Made by a program: the position numbers and the translations under genes. DNA of 64,000 bases from Diphasiastrum complanatum (Eukaryota; Streptophyta; Lycopodiopsida; Lycopodiales; Lycopodiaceae). The stretch spans positions 5,001-69,000 of the forward strand of contig CM055112.1 in NCBI GenBank assembly GCA_029204225.1, written 5' to 3'. A model generated the notes under the pieces. It did not search any database. It worked only from the letters and a program-made list of their open reading frames with translations, and was not told where the DNA came from. Of the stretch, positions 1 to 25,837 are shown in pieces; position 1 is the first letter of the stretch, and each line of letters starts with the position of its first letter.

Positions 1-104
1 TAAACCCTAAACCCTAAACCCTAAACCCTAAACCCTAAACCCTAAACCCTAAACCCTAAAACCTAAACCCTAAACCCTCAACCCTCAACCCTAAACCCTA
101 AACC

Positions 105-143
<39 letters not shown>

Positions 144-296
144 ACCCTAAACCCTAAACCCTAAACCCTAAACCCTAAACCCTAAAACCCTTAAACCCTT
201 AAACCCTAAATCCTAAACCCTAAACCTTAAACCCTAAACCCTAAACCTTAAACCCTAAACCCTAAACCCTAAACCCTTAACCCTAAACCCTAAACC
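1..296. repeat. Chromosome-end telomere repeat tract, CCCTAAA type
   Basis: About 40 units of CCCTAAA fill this stretch. The C-rich strand reads 5' to 3' into the window, which is the orientation expected at a left chromosome end; the G-rich strand would end in the 3' overhang. Near 75-150 the units change to CCCTCAA, and near 185-265 some have an extra or missing A or T. Such variants are typical of the inner part of a telomere. The repeat ends directly against retroelement sequence at about 296. Confidence 0.95.
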
Positions 297-650
297 TTGG
301 ATGGGTTTCTTGCTCTTCGACATAGCTTTTATCAGCGCTTGCGTGCTCGTGGCTATCCCAGAGCTTTTATCCTGCTTTGCTTTGCTGCTGCTGCTTCATA
401 CAGTGATAGATCTACTCTTCTCGATGCATGTCATCCTGGGCCTCCTAGAGTTCGGCGGACCCCCCTGGTGCTGAAGCTTGAGCACTCTCGTTTTACTCAG
501 GCTCTAAACCTTGGGGCATTCCTAAACCCTAAACTCTCGGACGCATTCCTGAAAGATCCGCAGTTATCGACACTTTTCGGACGGCCTATCATTTGTTGGC
601 TCCGGGCTCGTAACTTACAGGGTTACTTGGTTCACAGTAGATTTCACTGA
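297..650 (+). CDS. C-terminal end of a Penelope-like reverse transcriptase (partial, no start codon)
   Basis: This open frame of about 117 codons has no ATG and begins at the telomere junction, so the N-terminal part of the protein is absent. The visible part fits the thumb end of Penelope-type reverse transcriptases. It has RLRARGYP near residues 14-21, a YSDRSTLL segment near 35-42, a KDPQLSTLFGRP stretch near 86-97, and a closing ARNLQGYLVHSRF motif near 104-116 that resembles the family's NL..LV.S ending. A stop follows at once, and no GIY-YIG endonuclease is found downstream, which fits the endonuclease-deficient telomeric branch. The catalytic palm motifs would lie upstream and are missing. 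Recognition is by motif only; an unrelated reverse transcriptase is possible but less likely. Confidence 0.65.
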   Translation: MDGFLALRHSFYQRLRARGYPRAFILLCFAAAASYSDRSTLLDACHPGPPRVRRTPLVLKLEHSRFTQALNLGAFLNPKLSDAFLKDPQLSTLFGRPIICWLRARNLQGYLVHSRFH

Positions 651-660
651 TGTACTTCCT

Positions 661-780
661 CACCCTCGGAGCATTGGCTCGAGGTTTTACTATGTATTGT
701 TCACCCTTCGAAGCATTTGCTCAGGGTTTTACTCTTTCCATTGTAATCTTCACCCCTTGAAGCATTAGCTCGGGGTTTTA
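661..780 (+). repeat. Three hairpin-forming direct repeats in the 3' region of copy 1
   Basis: Three units begin near 661, 701 and 751. Each has the form ACCC.t.GAGCAtt.GCTC..GGGTTTTA, so each can fold into a short hairpin. A fourth, diverged unit lies at about 1047-1073 and is also present in copy 2. They follow the reverse-transcriptase stop codon and may be RNA structure used by the element. That role is inference. Confidence 0.7.
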
Positions 781-1173
781 TTGCTTTTCAGGTAGTTTAG
801 CTATTTTTTGCCCCATGCCTATTTTTAGCAGTTTTTCTGCTTCATCGGCATTGGTTGGTACTGCTAGTCTTAGCCACTTTTGCTATTTTTGCAGTTTGTG
901 CTTCTGATGCTCCGTCGGCTACATTCGACCTAACGGTTATTTCCATCGGTCACTTTTTTAAGCCCAACGGTCATTTTTAGCCCTACTTGCACTTTAGCCT
1001 ACTAGCACTTTAGCCCTACCTGCACTTTAGCCTACTAGCACTTTGGACCCTTGGAAGCATATGCTCAGGGATTATTCCATTTCTTCTAGTATAAAAGCCA
1101 CATCTTGGCTCACTTTTGCTCTCACTTGTAGTTAGTACTTTTTGGAGAGTGTGGGGTCTGTCCACCTCTTCCT

Positions 1174-1221
1174 TAGCGCCACTGATGAGCTCTCACGAGC
1201 GAAACTAGTCTGGCTTTGCTA
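1174..1221 (+). ncRNA. Hammerhead ribozyme, copy 1
   Basis: All core elements are present in order. Stem I 5' strand: TAGC (1174-1177) and GCCA (1178-1181). CTGATGA core: 1182-1188. Stem II: GCTC/GAGC with loop TCAC (1189-1200). GAAA: 1201-1204. Stem III is minimal, CTAG, followed by the GTC cleavage triplet ending at 1210. Stem I 3' strand: TGGC (1211-1214), a TTT bulge, and GCTA (1218-1221). Predicted cleavage is after 1210. The layout is type I with a very short stem III, the form reported for Penelope-like elements. Confidence 0.88.
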
Positions 1222-1263
1222 TTGATCAGTACTTTTTCTTCATTTGTGTGCAAAAGTGTCTCT

Positions 1264-1275
1264 TCTCTCTCTCTC

Positions 1276-1357
<82 letters not shown>
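1264..1357. repeat. CT/GA microsatellite inside retroelement copy 1
   Basis: Near-pure CT dinucleotide with one CC interruption near 1287. A tract at the matching place in copy 2 (about 1803-1885) shows it belongs to the element and did not arise later by chance. Confidence 0.95.
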
Positions 1358-1359
<2 letters not shown>

Positions 1360-1486
1360 CTTCCTCTCACTCGCCTTACATGTGATTAAGATCTGTTATG
1401 ATCTGTCTCTCTTTAGTTTACTACTCTGATTCGTTCATTGTATCGTTTATCTTCTTCTCTACTGCTACATATTTCTCTTAGTTGTT

Positions 1487-1557
1487 TAACCCTAAACCCT
1501 AAACCCTAAACCCTAAACCCTAAGCCCTAAACCCTAGACCCTAAACCCTAAACCCTA
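1487..1557. repeat. Interstitial telomere repeat between retroelement copies 1 and 2
   Basis: About ten CCCTAAA units with occasional G substitutions, in the same orientation as the terminal tract. The tract joins the 3' end of copy 1 to the truncated 5' end of copy 2. It is most simply read as an old chromosome end that was capped by telomerase and then extended again. Confidence 0.92.
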
Positions 1558-1808
1558 CCTGAAGTTTAGCCTACTAGCACTTTGGACCCTTGGAAGCATA
1601 TGCTCAGGGATTATTCCATTTCTTCTAGTATAAAGCCATATCTTGGCTCACTTTTGCTCTCACTTGTAGTTAGTACTTTTTGGAGAGTGTGGGGTCTGTC
1701 CACCTCTTCCTTAGCGCCACTGATGAGCTCTCACGAGCGAAACTAGTCTAGCTTTGCTATTGATCAGTACTTTCTCTTCATGTGTGTAAAAAAGTGTCTC
1801 TTCTCTCC

Positions 1809-1887
<79 letters not shown>

Positions 1888-2014
1888 CTTCCTCTCACTC
1901 GCTTTACATGTGATTAAGATCTGTTATGATCCGTCTCTCTTTAGTTTACTACTCTGATTCGTTCATTGTATCGTTTATCTTCTTCTCTACTGCTACATAT
2001 TTCTCTTAGTTTTT
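1554..2014 (+). mobile_element. Penelope-like telomeric retroelement, copy 2 (3' end only)
   Basis: This copy matches copy 1 from about 1014 to its 3' end, including the TATA box (from 1629), ribozyme (1712-1759), CT tract (about 1803-1885) and 3' tail. The 5' junction falls at a CCCTA that is shared by the telomere repeat and the element, so microhomology may have joined them. It ends in the same tail as copy 1 (CTCTTAGTT, then AACCCTAAA). No coding sequence remains. Confidence 0.8.
1712..1759 (+). ncRNA. Hammerhead ribozyme, copy 2
   Basis: Same core as in copy 1: TAGC and GCCA (1712-1719), CTGATGA (1720-1726), stem II GCTC/GAGC (1727-1738), GAAA (1739-1742), CTAGTC (1743-1748). The stem I 3' strand reads TAGC instead of TGGC at 1749-1752, which breaks one pair with GCCA. 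Cleavage is predicted after 1748 but may be weaker than in copy 1. Confidence 0.82.
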
Positions 2015-2206
2015 GAACCCTAAACCCTAAACCCTAAACCCTAAACCCTAAACCCTAAACCCTAAACCCTAAACCCTGAAACCTGAACCCTGAACCCTGA
2101 ACCCTACACCCTAAACCCTAGACCCTAGACCCTAGACCCTAAACCCTAAACCCTAAGCCCTAAATCCTAAACCCTACACCCTACACCCTACACCCTAAAC
2201 CCTAAA
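2014..2206. repeat. Degenerate interstitial telomere repeat between copies 2 and 3
   Basis: About 27 units, with CCCTGAA, CCCTACA and CCCTAGA variants mixed with CCCTAAA. It is more diverged than the outer tracts, as expected if it is older. Confidence 0.9.
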
Positions 2207-2938
2207 CTACACCGGCTCTGCCTACAAGTCCCGGAGCTGCAAGACATGCCAAAGCCTATTGTATGCTGGAGAAATCCAGTTAACCTCAAGCATTTTTTGG
2301 TTAAGTCCAAATTTATCTCAAAAGCTTAACCCTGGTCATTTTTGGAGCCTATTCTGGGATTTGCATCACTTATGCTAAAATTTCATGTATAACTTGACCC
2401 TAAAATATTTTAGGGTTTTCAAGAAAAACCAGTTTTTATTATGCTTGTTTTAAGCCCCCCAGTGGTTTAGAGCCATTACGCATGTAATTCTGATGTATTT
2501 TGAACAAGTTATGACAGTTCGGGACCAAAAATCAGGTCTCTAGCTTAATTTTTTGAAATTTTTAGCACCACTGGTACAACGGCTATTACCACCGTTTCCG
2601 TTCTTGGAAAGTGGGGCCTTGTCATCAGCGTGCCACATAAGCAATCCCAGTCTCGCTCACTTGGAGTATATATGAGACAGAAAACCTTTGTAAAACTCAC
2701 TCTTTACGGTGTTCCACTGATGAGCTTGAGCGATCAAGCGAAACTAGTTTGGAATTAAACACCTCTTGTAATAGAGATTCAGTTTCTCACGTTATCTGTC
2801 TCTGCTCCATCTTTCATATCGTTCTTGTCTTGAATGCTTCAGTTCTTTATCTTTTCTAGATAAAATCTTGCATTCTTTCTTTTCAAGAAACGTTTATCTC
2901 TTTTGCTTAGTGTCACTGCTAGCCTTGTTCCGTTGTCC
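2207..2938 (+). mobile_element. Telomeric retroelement copy 3, a diverged relative
   Basis: The copy begins after telomere repeat and ends at telomere repeat (2938-2962), like copies 1 and 2, and in the same orientation. Little sequence is shared with them except the plan: a TATATATG box (2667-2674), a hammerhead ribozyme (2708-2763) and a pyrimidine-rich 3' tail in which CGTTTATCT and CACTGCTA recall the tail of copies 1 and 2. No CT microsatellite and no convincing frame are present. It is probably a different subfamily, and it is the oldest of the three by position. Confidence 0.65.
2708..2763 (+). ncRNA. Hammerhead ribozyme, copy 3
   Basis: GGTGTTCCA (2708-2716) is the stem I 5' strand. 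Then follow CTGATGA (2717-2723), stem II GCTTGA/TCAAGC (2724-2739) closed by the GNRA-type loop GCGA, GAAA (2740-2743), minimal stem III and a GTT cleavage triplet ending at 2749. The stem I 3' strand is TGGAA, a bulge, then ACACC ending at 2763. Stems I and II differ in sequence from copies 1 and 2 but still pair. That compensatory change is good evidence of selection on the fold. Confidence 0.85.
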
Positions 2939-2962
2939 TAAACCCTAAAACCCTAAACCCTT
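2938..2962. repeat. Innermost telomere repeat stub
   Basis: About three and a half units of CCCTAAA-like repeat separate the 3' end of copy 3 from ordinary chromosomal DNA. It may mark where the chromosome end once lay. Confidence 0.75.
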
Positions 2963-5900
2963 AATTACAATCAACGAGACAAAATGAAACTGAAAGACAT
3001 GAATATCTTAGAACAAAATCTTACTTGAACACAATTTTTTTTTCAATAACCTCCATTTAATGAAAGTTCATCAAAGCCTTTTGACACGACTCTTTTTTGT
3101 TTTTTACTTGGTAGTTTCTTACCCAATATTTGTATTTTCTCATTTATTAGATAATACGAGGTACACAATGTTTGTATAACCAGTTTCATATGATTATTTT
3201 CTTGATTAAGATCCAACATAAGATTCTATAAACGAAAATTATCTAGATTTAAGATTTTGTTATCTTTTTTTGTTTACAATAACAAAGTCTCTTTTTCTTT
3301 GCAGTTAGTAAGTAAACCATTCAACATATTCTCCAACCTATGGATTTTTTGCATTGAGCTACCAATGCCATAACTTTTTAATCTAAATCACAATAATCCA
3401 ATAGACCATTTTGTCCTTCACACAAAAACACTATGTGACTGATCCAAAGGATGTTGCATTGAGCTTGGATCTATTGGATATAAATTTCCATCAACCCATA
3501 TATTTTCTGTTCTCCATCCTATGATGCATGATTTCAAGCGCTGACAATTTGGATCCTTTCACAATCCTTTCGGACATTGGAGCATATTTTGTAGGAAGAT
3601 CAATATGGAAATGATACTTAGACATCTTGATATCCGATAGAAAATCAAATGTTTATTATGTTGCAAGCTACTAAAACATGAAGCTAAAGGGATGACCTTA
3701 TGTATTGATTGAAAATTTTTGAACTACAAAAGTTTGAAATAACCTTGGCGCTCTTTTTGATCCATCATACTCCAACTTCCTTGCCTGATACCCAACTAAA
3801 AAGTTTGTAATTATGACGCAAATCCCTTTTCAGTGGATAGGTGCCAAAATTGCAAATATTTTAACTACGAGAATTTGCATTTTCATGGGCTCTCATTGTG
3901 AACCAATCTGTTCGAAGTGTCTTGGATGATATTTAGTTCACTGATTTTGTTTTCCTCTGATATGCAAGCGATGAGCCGAAGGAGGAAATTTGGTTTCGTT
4001 GTTTTCTAGCTGAAATGAAAGACAAGTTTTGCATTTACAAAAGAGGTGACGTTAGTTAATATTAGTACATTGTCTTAAAGTTTGGACTCCAAGTGGCTAC
4101 CCGTCTTTTAGTTAACTACACATGTTACTAGGGGAATTAAGTTACCAGAGCTGCGTGGACAAACCATAAATCCAGTTGGAGTTTTTTACAAACAATGATT
4201 GTCTCTCTCCTATGGGGCATTCCTTAGAAGGCCCTTTTGGTATATGGATTTTCTCTAACGCATCCCAAAAATTGGCACTTCTATCGGCTACAATAAGTCG
4301 AACTGGTTTTGGGAGCACATATTATCTTTTTGTCCTTCATAATAACCATAAAAATCCATTTCTTTTATTCGCAAGTATTCTAAAGCATATAACAATGTAT
4401 AGCCTATATACAATTTGAGACTTTCAAAGGAAGTTAAACAAAATTTTCCTTGAAGGATTGCCCAACATAAGCAACCTAATTTTACAATATGAACCCTTAT
4501 GGTCCCTGCATTACCACGACAATTATGTATAGTTTTAAAAGCAATTCGCTTCTATTTTTTGATGTCGATCTAGCTATGCTCCACCTTGTTGGTGAGCTTA
4601 TTGACCTCAACTTCAAAAAATATTTATCTTTTCATCTGCTTTGTCCAATTCAACTTTCATCTTCAAAAAATCAATTTTGACCTTTGCTTCAGCCTTTTTA
4701 TGAATTGACAACAGAGTGCCGTACTTGTAACTTGACATTTTCTTTTGTTGGCTCAACATATTTCCAGAAGCTCAAATTTCTTCATTCTTCTTGTAAATAC
4801 AAATCTCGTTGTTGAATGAACCCTATAAAATATTTAGAAATATTAGTCATAGATGGAAATTTTGTAACATCAAATACATAACCTTTTTGCATCAACACTC
4901 ACATCTAAAAATTGCCAAGATTGACCAATACCCCCCAAGTTTGTCACATCATTAATTGCTTGAGCCTTATTGAAAGTCAGTGGCTTCATTTTTTAATCGG
5001 TAAATGTATATAAAAATAGCATGGACGTGTAAGAATTTGATGACATTTGACATAGTGAAAAGATGGGTTTTTCTAGAGTGCTTGATATGAACACTTTTGA
5101 CCATCACTAGTGCAAGATTATCATTTGTATGTTGTTTTTATGGATGCCTTTTGAGAATAGAGCTGATAACTCAATAGCAAAAATAATGACAAGCAAGAAT
5201 ACAACTCTAGTTAAAGAATTGTTAACAAAAAAGCACATTGTAAATTGAACTAAAAGAACACAGATAACATTGTTGGAAGTCCCATATTCAGTTTCAGCTG
5301 ATGGCCCATTAAAGTGCATATCAGCTTTGATATTGCAATTTGTATAATGAATTGATAAAAACAGAGAGTATGGTATATACGGACCAGGTCTTTGGTTTAT
5401 TGAATTATGTTCCAGTTGCTCTATTATAGGTTCAACTTCCAGAATCTCTGATTCTTTTCCAAACGAGGCAGTGAACTCAATAAACATGGAAAAAATGTTC
5501 ACAGCAAGCTTTCTCGTGGCTTTCTATGCAATTGTGCTTGAAAGTTTCATCCAGCATAATAAAAGAGAAATGCAGGTGGACAAGCAAAAATTCATTCTTA
5601 TAGAGATACTCAGCATTTATCCTAATTATCAGTAATAGGCAATTCACGAAGCAATTTAACAAGGCTGATCTCAAACTCATTTTAATTTCATCAATCATCT
5701 AAGTCCGAATTCTTACACTTACAGTTATCCAATCCACACAATACTAAATGATTCATTGCAAAGTTAAATTCAATGGAAAACTTTATGTGATTCATACATG
5801 TAAGTAAATGATTAATCAAATATATATAACTTAACAAATGTAGAATAATACAATCAATGTGAGTGAAGAGAAAACACAGAGTATGCACGTCCATATGGGA

Positions 5901-6154
5901 GCAAGTGCACAAGCTCTTGAGCCTTTCTCTGACAAAGCCAATTATTACTGAATAAATGGATCCAACCATGCAATCAGAATCCTTTGTTGAGAACAGCTTT
6001 ACAGTTCAAACTAGTTGCAAAACCTGTATCTTAGGAGTAGACAATAAATCTAATTAGCAAGTCACTTTCTAGTAAACTGTTGAATTATACTCTTTGAGTA
6101 TTCAAGACAAAAAAGGTAACAAAGCAATATTGAGCATTCGCACAGGTCGAGCAC
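2963..6154. other. AT-rich subtelomeric DNA, no recognised gene
   Basis: I see no gene here that I can name. Minus-strand open stretches at 5107-5502 and 5477-5698 code for hydrophobic, low-complexity peptides with no motif I know. Part of the stretch next to 6155 must hold the 3' UTR and terminator of the NADP-MDH gene, but I cannot fix a poly(A) site. Confidence 0.6.
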
Positions 6155-21952
<15,798 letters not shown>

Positions 21953-22328
21953 TTACTTCCTATGCTCCTCTGACAAATATTTAAGCTTCTCTGTGTGTGC
22001 GTGTGGTGGAACCCCCCCCCTCAACGTCACCCTGCCACAAAATCCTCAATAACAGCAGCACATGTTGCAGATCGAAACCAAGCCGCAAGTAGGAATGCTC
22101 TTTGGTATTATCATCATAGAACCTGGGTGCGTGAGCCCAAGTAAAGCACAATACACCAACTCACCATCAGGTGTGAGAAGATCGCAGGTAAGAATGGAAG
22201 CTTTGCTACTCAAAGCTTCAATACGCAGTATTCACGTGGATGGATTCAAATTATCAGCAATGCTTTCATCAAAATTTCGCCGCCTTGCTTCTGGATTTTG
22301 ATGTATATTGAGTGCAATAACAGAAGAA

Positions 22329-22331
<3 letters not shown>
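21953..22331 (-). promoter_or_regulatory. 5' flank of NADP-MDH with a possible promoter
   Basis: This is the stretch upstream of the first ATG. On the minus strand an AT-rich TTAAATATTT lies about 25-35 bp upstream of the ATG, and a TGACGT word lies further up, next to a run of G. Neither is enough to fix a transcription start. A 55-bp sequence (about 22117-22172) resembles one in intron 9 at 7455-7510. Confidence 0.3.

Positions 22332-22362
<31 letters not shown>
22332..22362. repeat. Short CT microsatellite upstream of NADP-MDH
   Basis: About fifteen CT units, about 380 bp upstream of the start codon. Confidence 0.9.
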
Positions 22363-22364
<2 letters not shown>

Positions 22365-24099
22365 TTCTTTCGCTTTGCTTGTTGATGATGATGATAAGCT
22401 GATAAGGCTGCGGTTGCGAAAAGAGTGAAAAATAGGAAGGAAGACAAGGACCACAAGTTTTCGTTGATCAAAAATTTGTGGATAATATTTCAAATTCTTC
22501 TTCATTATCTTGCAATATAAAACGAGGCCCTCCCAGCCTTTGCAATACCCCTTAACTTGCACTTTATTAAAGTTTTTGGCAATTGAAGTATACAAGTCTA
22601 AATGAAAGCATGAAAATGCACAGGTTGATAAAAGAAACAAGAACAAGTTGATAAAAAAAACAAGAACGATGTGGTATTGTACCAAGAAAGGCCTTACCAT
22701 GTCATAATAGCATGAATTTTAAAATTTTAAGATTTGTTTAAAGTTTTTTATTTTATAGTTTTCAAAATTTGGATAGTAGTTTGTTGTAAATTTTTAAGAG
22801 ACATTTAAATGTTAGATGAGATTTATAATATTTGTCATTTATTTTAAAAGTCAATTTATTATAAGTTTTTTTACAAAGTTGTTGTTTAGAGAAATATGTT
22901 GATTCCATTCATGTACTTGTTGGCTTTTTCTAACAATGGCTCAAAGTTTGAATCAATTAAAATCCTAATTAAAAAAGATAAATTTGTTATATGACTGTTA
23001 TATATTGAGCATTTTGGCCCATGAGTTGTTGAAGAGCCTAGATAAATTATCTTGTTTTAGGAGAATCGTTGATTCTTTTTTTGTATATTGCAATTTTTTT
23101 GGAATTTCTTCCATGTTTTTGTATGAAATCTTCAACAGATATTTCTTGCTCACTGAAATTGCTCAGTGGATACTTATTGTGTTTTTCACTTCGTTTAATA
23201 GTTGATGATATTCATTTGCTTTTATGTACTTTCTCAAGTAATAAATGTTGTTGTTGTTTGATAGTTGTGAGTCTTGATGGTATTTTTACTTTAAATGTCA
23301 AGCCAACAATATTAGCATTATGAGAAGTTGCGCATTTTGTGAAGATTAAAATTATGTATATGATAAATTTAGAATTATGTGTAAAACTATTTTGTGCAAT
23401 GGATTTATATTTTAATTTGAAATATGACCATGATCTTCATAAGTTATGATGTCAGTTTGTTGTAAGTTTTAAATAGACATTTTAAACTAGTCAAGATTTT
23501 GTTGACTAGTTTTTTGACAAAATTTGATCTAGTTGGCAATTTGACAAATAACAAGCATTGATAATCAAATCATTGAACAAGAACATAGATCCGAGCCCAC
23601 ACATGTGAAGAGCATCCTACTGTACGGCCAAATTTTAAACGTTGTCTACAGGCCGTACAGTTTTATTCTACAGGCCGTAAAGTGGCCTGTAGATACCAAG
23701 TTGAACTTTTTCCTAGTACAAATTTGGGGTTTTTTAACCTAAACCATTTTTGGAAGGGGGAAAGAGTGGAAGTATGAGAAGTAGTTGTTGGGTTGTACAG
23801 TGATTTAGTTATTTCATTTACTTTCAATTCTTGAAGTATAACTAATTGCAAGTGAGAATAACAATTGGGAATTATTTAAGAAGACTGCCTATGGGAATTT
23901 GGATTTCTTTTTCCCAGTGTGAATTAGAATTTCGAGAAATTGATGAATCTAAGGGAAAAGTGAGTGGAAAGACCGATAATCCATTTATGGAACCATCTAT
24001 GTTTTGCAATTAGATTTGGATCTTGCAAAGTATGATGTTCCATACAAGAATCTAATAACTTGGATTCTTTCCTATTATAAAGTATTTTTTTGTAGTGAC
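22363..24099. other. AT-rich DNA without a recognised gene
   Basis: Strongly AT-rich. Its open frames are short and made of Phe, Leu, Ile and Lys, as chance gives in such DNA. The word CTACAGGCCGTA recurs in direct and partly inverted form at about 23620-23695. Nothing else stands out. Confidence 0.55.
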
Positions 24100-25837
24100 T
24101 GTAACAACCAAGAGAAATTCTAACTTGTAAAAGAATTAAGTTCTTTTTTTACCGATTTTGAAATAGATATTGGATATCTAGGACAGTATGATATTTGGTT
24201 TTGTTGGGATTCATGTTTCTTTTGGGTTAGTGAATACACTTGCGGCATTTTAACTACACTTGAACGATACATTTCGTCTCGTCCATGTCAGGGTGTAATG
24301 CAGAGTGGTATTCTTTGAGTATCGCTTAAGGGGCATGAGGGATTTCAATAATTAGAAGTATCTCTTGGAATTAGTTGTGAATTGGATCTTATATCTAGGT
24401 ATACGATAGCCAAATAATCTTTTTGAATTCTTGGGCAAAACAGATCTAGATGCAGAGGATTTTTGGGAGGAAAAGCTAGTGGTATGGGACATTAGTGACT
24501 CCAAAGGGGATTTCTTGGGTAAGAATGATCTGTAGACCAATGGTTATGTTGGAATTTCATACTGAAGCCCAATTCCATTGGTAATGAGCATCTTGAAAAA
24601 CATGTTTATACTTATTCTTGAAAAACTACAAAAATAGAGGAGGCTCGAATTTCTACTTGAAGATCAAAATATTCAGAATCGAATTTTCCGACCCAATGTC
24701 AATCCCATTGTTCCTTGTTCTTGTTTTGAGTAGTTATGGTTTTTTCATTAGCATGAATCTTGAGCATTTGAGCTAACCTCCCTCTCCACTCTCTCTCTCT
24801 CTTTCTCTCTTTGCTTCTCTATCTCTTCTCTTCTTCTCTTCCCATTTCACCGAAAACCATGTTGAATGCTAGTTTAGTGGGAGTAGTGTTAAGGTGATAG
24901 TGTTAGAGGGAAAAGTAGAAAGTAACTAAAAATAGCATTTTGACATGTTTAGGCACCTATCCAGTGAACTAACTCTCTTTGACAGGCAGAAGGACTGCTC
25001 ACCACCATCTAAAATCTACACCCTACAGTGGCACTGTTGTCGGGGATAGGATTTCACTAACTAGTTTAGTTGCTTTTTTAGTTGTTTTTTCTCTTTAGAG
25101 TGTTTTTAGGAGGATTTTTGGGTAGAGTTAGCTTGTTTTTTGTATTTTCATGTGTTTGGACTATTCACAACTAGTGGAGGAGGTGAGAGAGGGTAGATGA
25201 GGCCCTAAACAGCCTCTAAAGGCTTGACATCCAGCCAAAAACCTTGAAAAACCTAGAAAAATAGCCAAATTTGTATTTTGGAGAGAAAAGAGACAAAATC
25301 CTCATAAGATTTTGTTTTCTCCAAAACTAGTGGAAACCAACCCCTGCATGACTGGCAGCAGCTCTAGAAGGGTACTGTCCTAGACTTGCATAGAAGCCTG
25401 CGAGAGTTAGTTCCAAGCATATTTTGAAAAATCAGAGAAAAACCATAAAAAAAATTCAAAAAACCCTTGTCAAAAACCAAAAAAATTCAGATCTCCATAA
25501 GAACTCTCGTAGAGCTCTCTGAAGTTCTATCTCTATGAGACTAGGGCACAGAGATGTTTGTGAGTGTTAGTTCCCAGTATAAGTGCTCTTGCCAAGGTTC
25601 TCAGTGAGAAAAAGACGGAAAAATCCAGCAGAACCCTCGCAGACAGTGAAATTTTTAGCTCCAGTGGCCAAGAACTCTTGTAGAGAATTCTTAAGTTCCA
25701 TCTCAGTGAGACAAGGACACAGAAGAGCATGCGAGAGTTAGTTTGATCCTAGTGAGCAAAAAAATGGATTTAAGTGCTGAAAAATTAACAAAATCAAAAG
25801 ATCCAAAAAATTCCATCCCATTGTAAGTTCATCAACT
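24100..25837 (+). mobile_element. Degraded Gypsy LTR and leader, Tat/Athila-like
   Basis: A possible LTR (24100-25027, TGTAAC to CTACA) is followed after one base by TGGCACTGTTGTCGGGGA (25029-25046). That is close to the tRNA-Asp type primer-binding site used by Tat and Athila Gypsy elements, with C-to-T differences. The leader downstream (to about 25830) is T-rich and has three diverged copies of a GCGAGAGTTAGTTC-containing repeat at about 25400, 25560 and 25730. No coding part is seen. It is broken and old by appearance. Confidence 0.45.

Larger units (their letters stand above)
297..1488 (+). mobile_element. Penelope-like telomeric retroelement, copy 1 (5'-truncated)
   Basis: The copy starts abruptly at telomere repeat inside an open reading frame and ends at telomere repeat near 1488. 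In order it holds the end of a reverse-transcriptase frame (297-650), hairpin-forming repeats (661-780), a CACTTTAGCC-rich repeat (about 968-1046), a TATAAAA box (1090-1096), a hammerhead ribozyme (1174-1221), a CT microsatellite (1264-1357) and a 3' tail. A left-end telomere primes synthesis so that the element's 5' end faces the telomere. The plus orientation and the missing 5' end fit that. Endonuclease-deficient Penelope-like elements are known at telomeres in several eukaryotes, and Penelope-like elements are known to carry hammerhead motifs. The family call rests on the C-terminal protein motif, the ribozyme and the position. Confidence 0.75.

Noticed and set aside
1173-1429. Open frames of Arg-Glu or Leu-Ser repeats over the CT tract, and the same at 15344-15722, 51011-51295 and 59265-59902
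   Set aside because: These are translations of CT/GA microsatellites, open only because the repeat has no stop codons.
1174-2763. Reading the ribozymes as plant retrozymes (LTR-bearing, non-autonomous, hammerhead-carrying)
   Set aside because: No LTR pairs or 4-5 bp duplications are seen. All 3' ends meet telomere repeat, and copy 1 carries a Penelope-like reverse-transcriptase end.
2963-5100. Degenerate transposase on the minus strand
   Set aside because: Fragments such as those near 3750-4300 vaguely suggest protein, but I could not match them to a family or follow a frame.
5107-5698. Minus-strand frames of 131 and 73 codons as a membrane protein
   Set aside because: Composition is what AT-rich DNA gives by chance. 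There is no motif, no convincing splice partners and no match I know.
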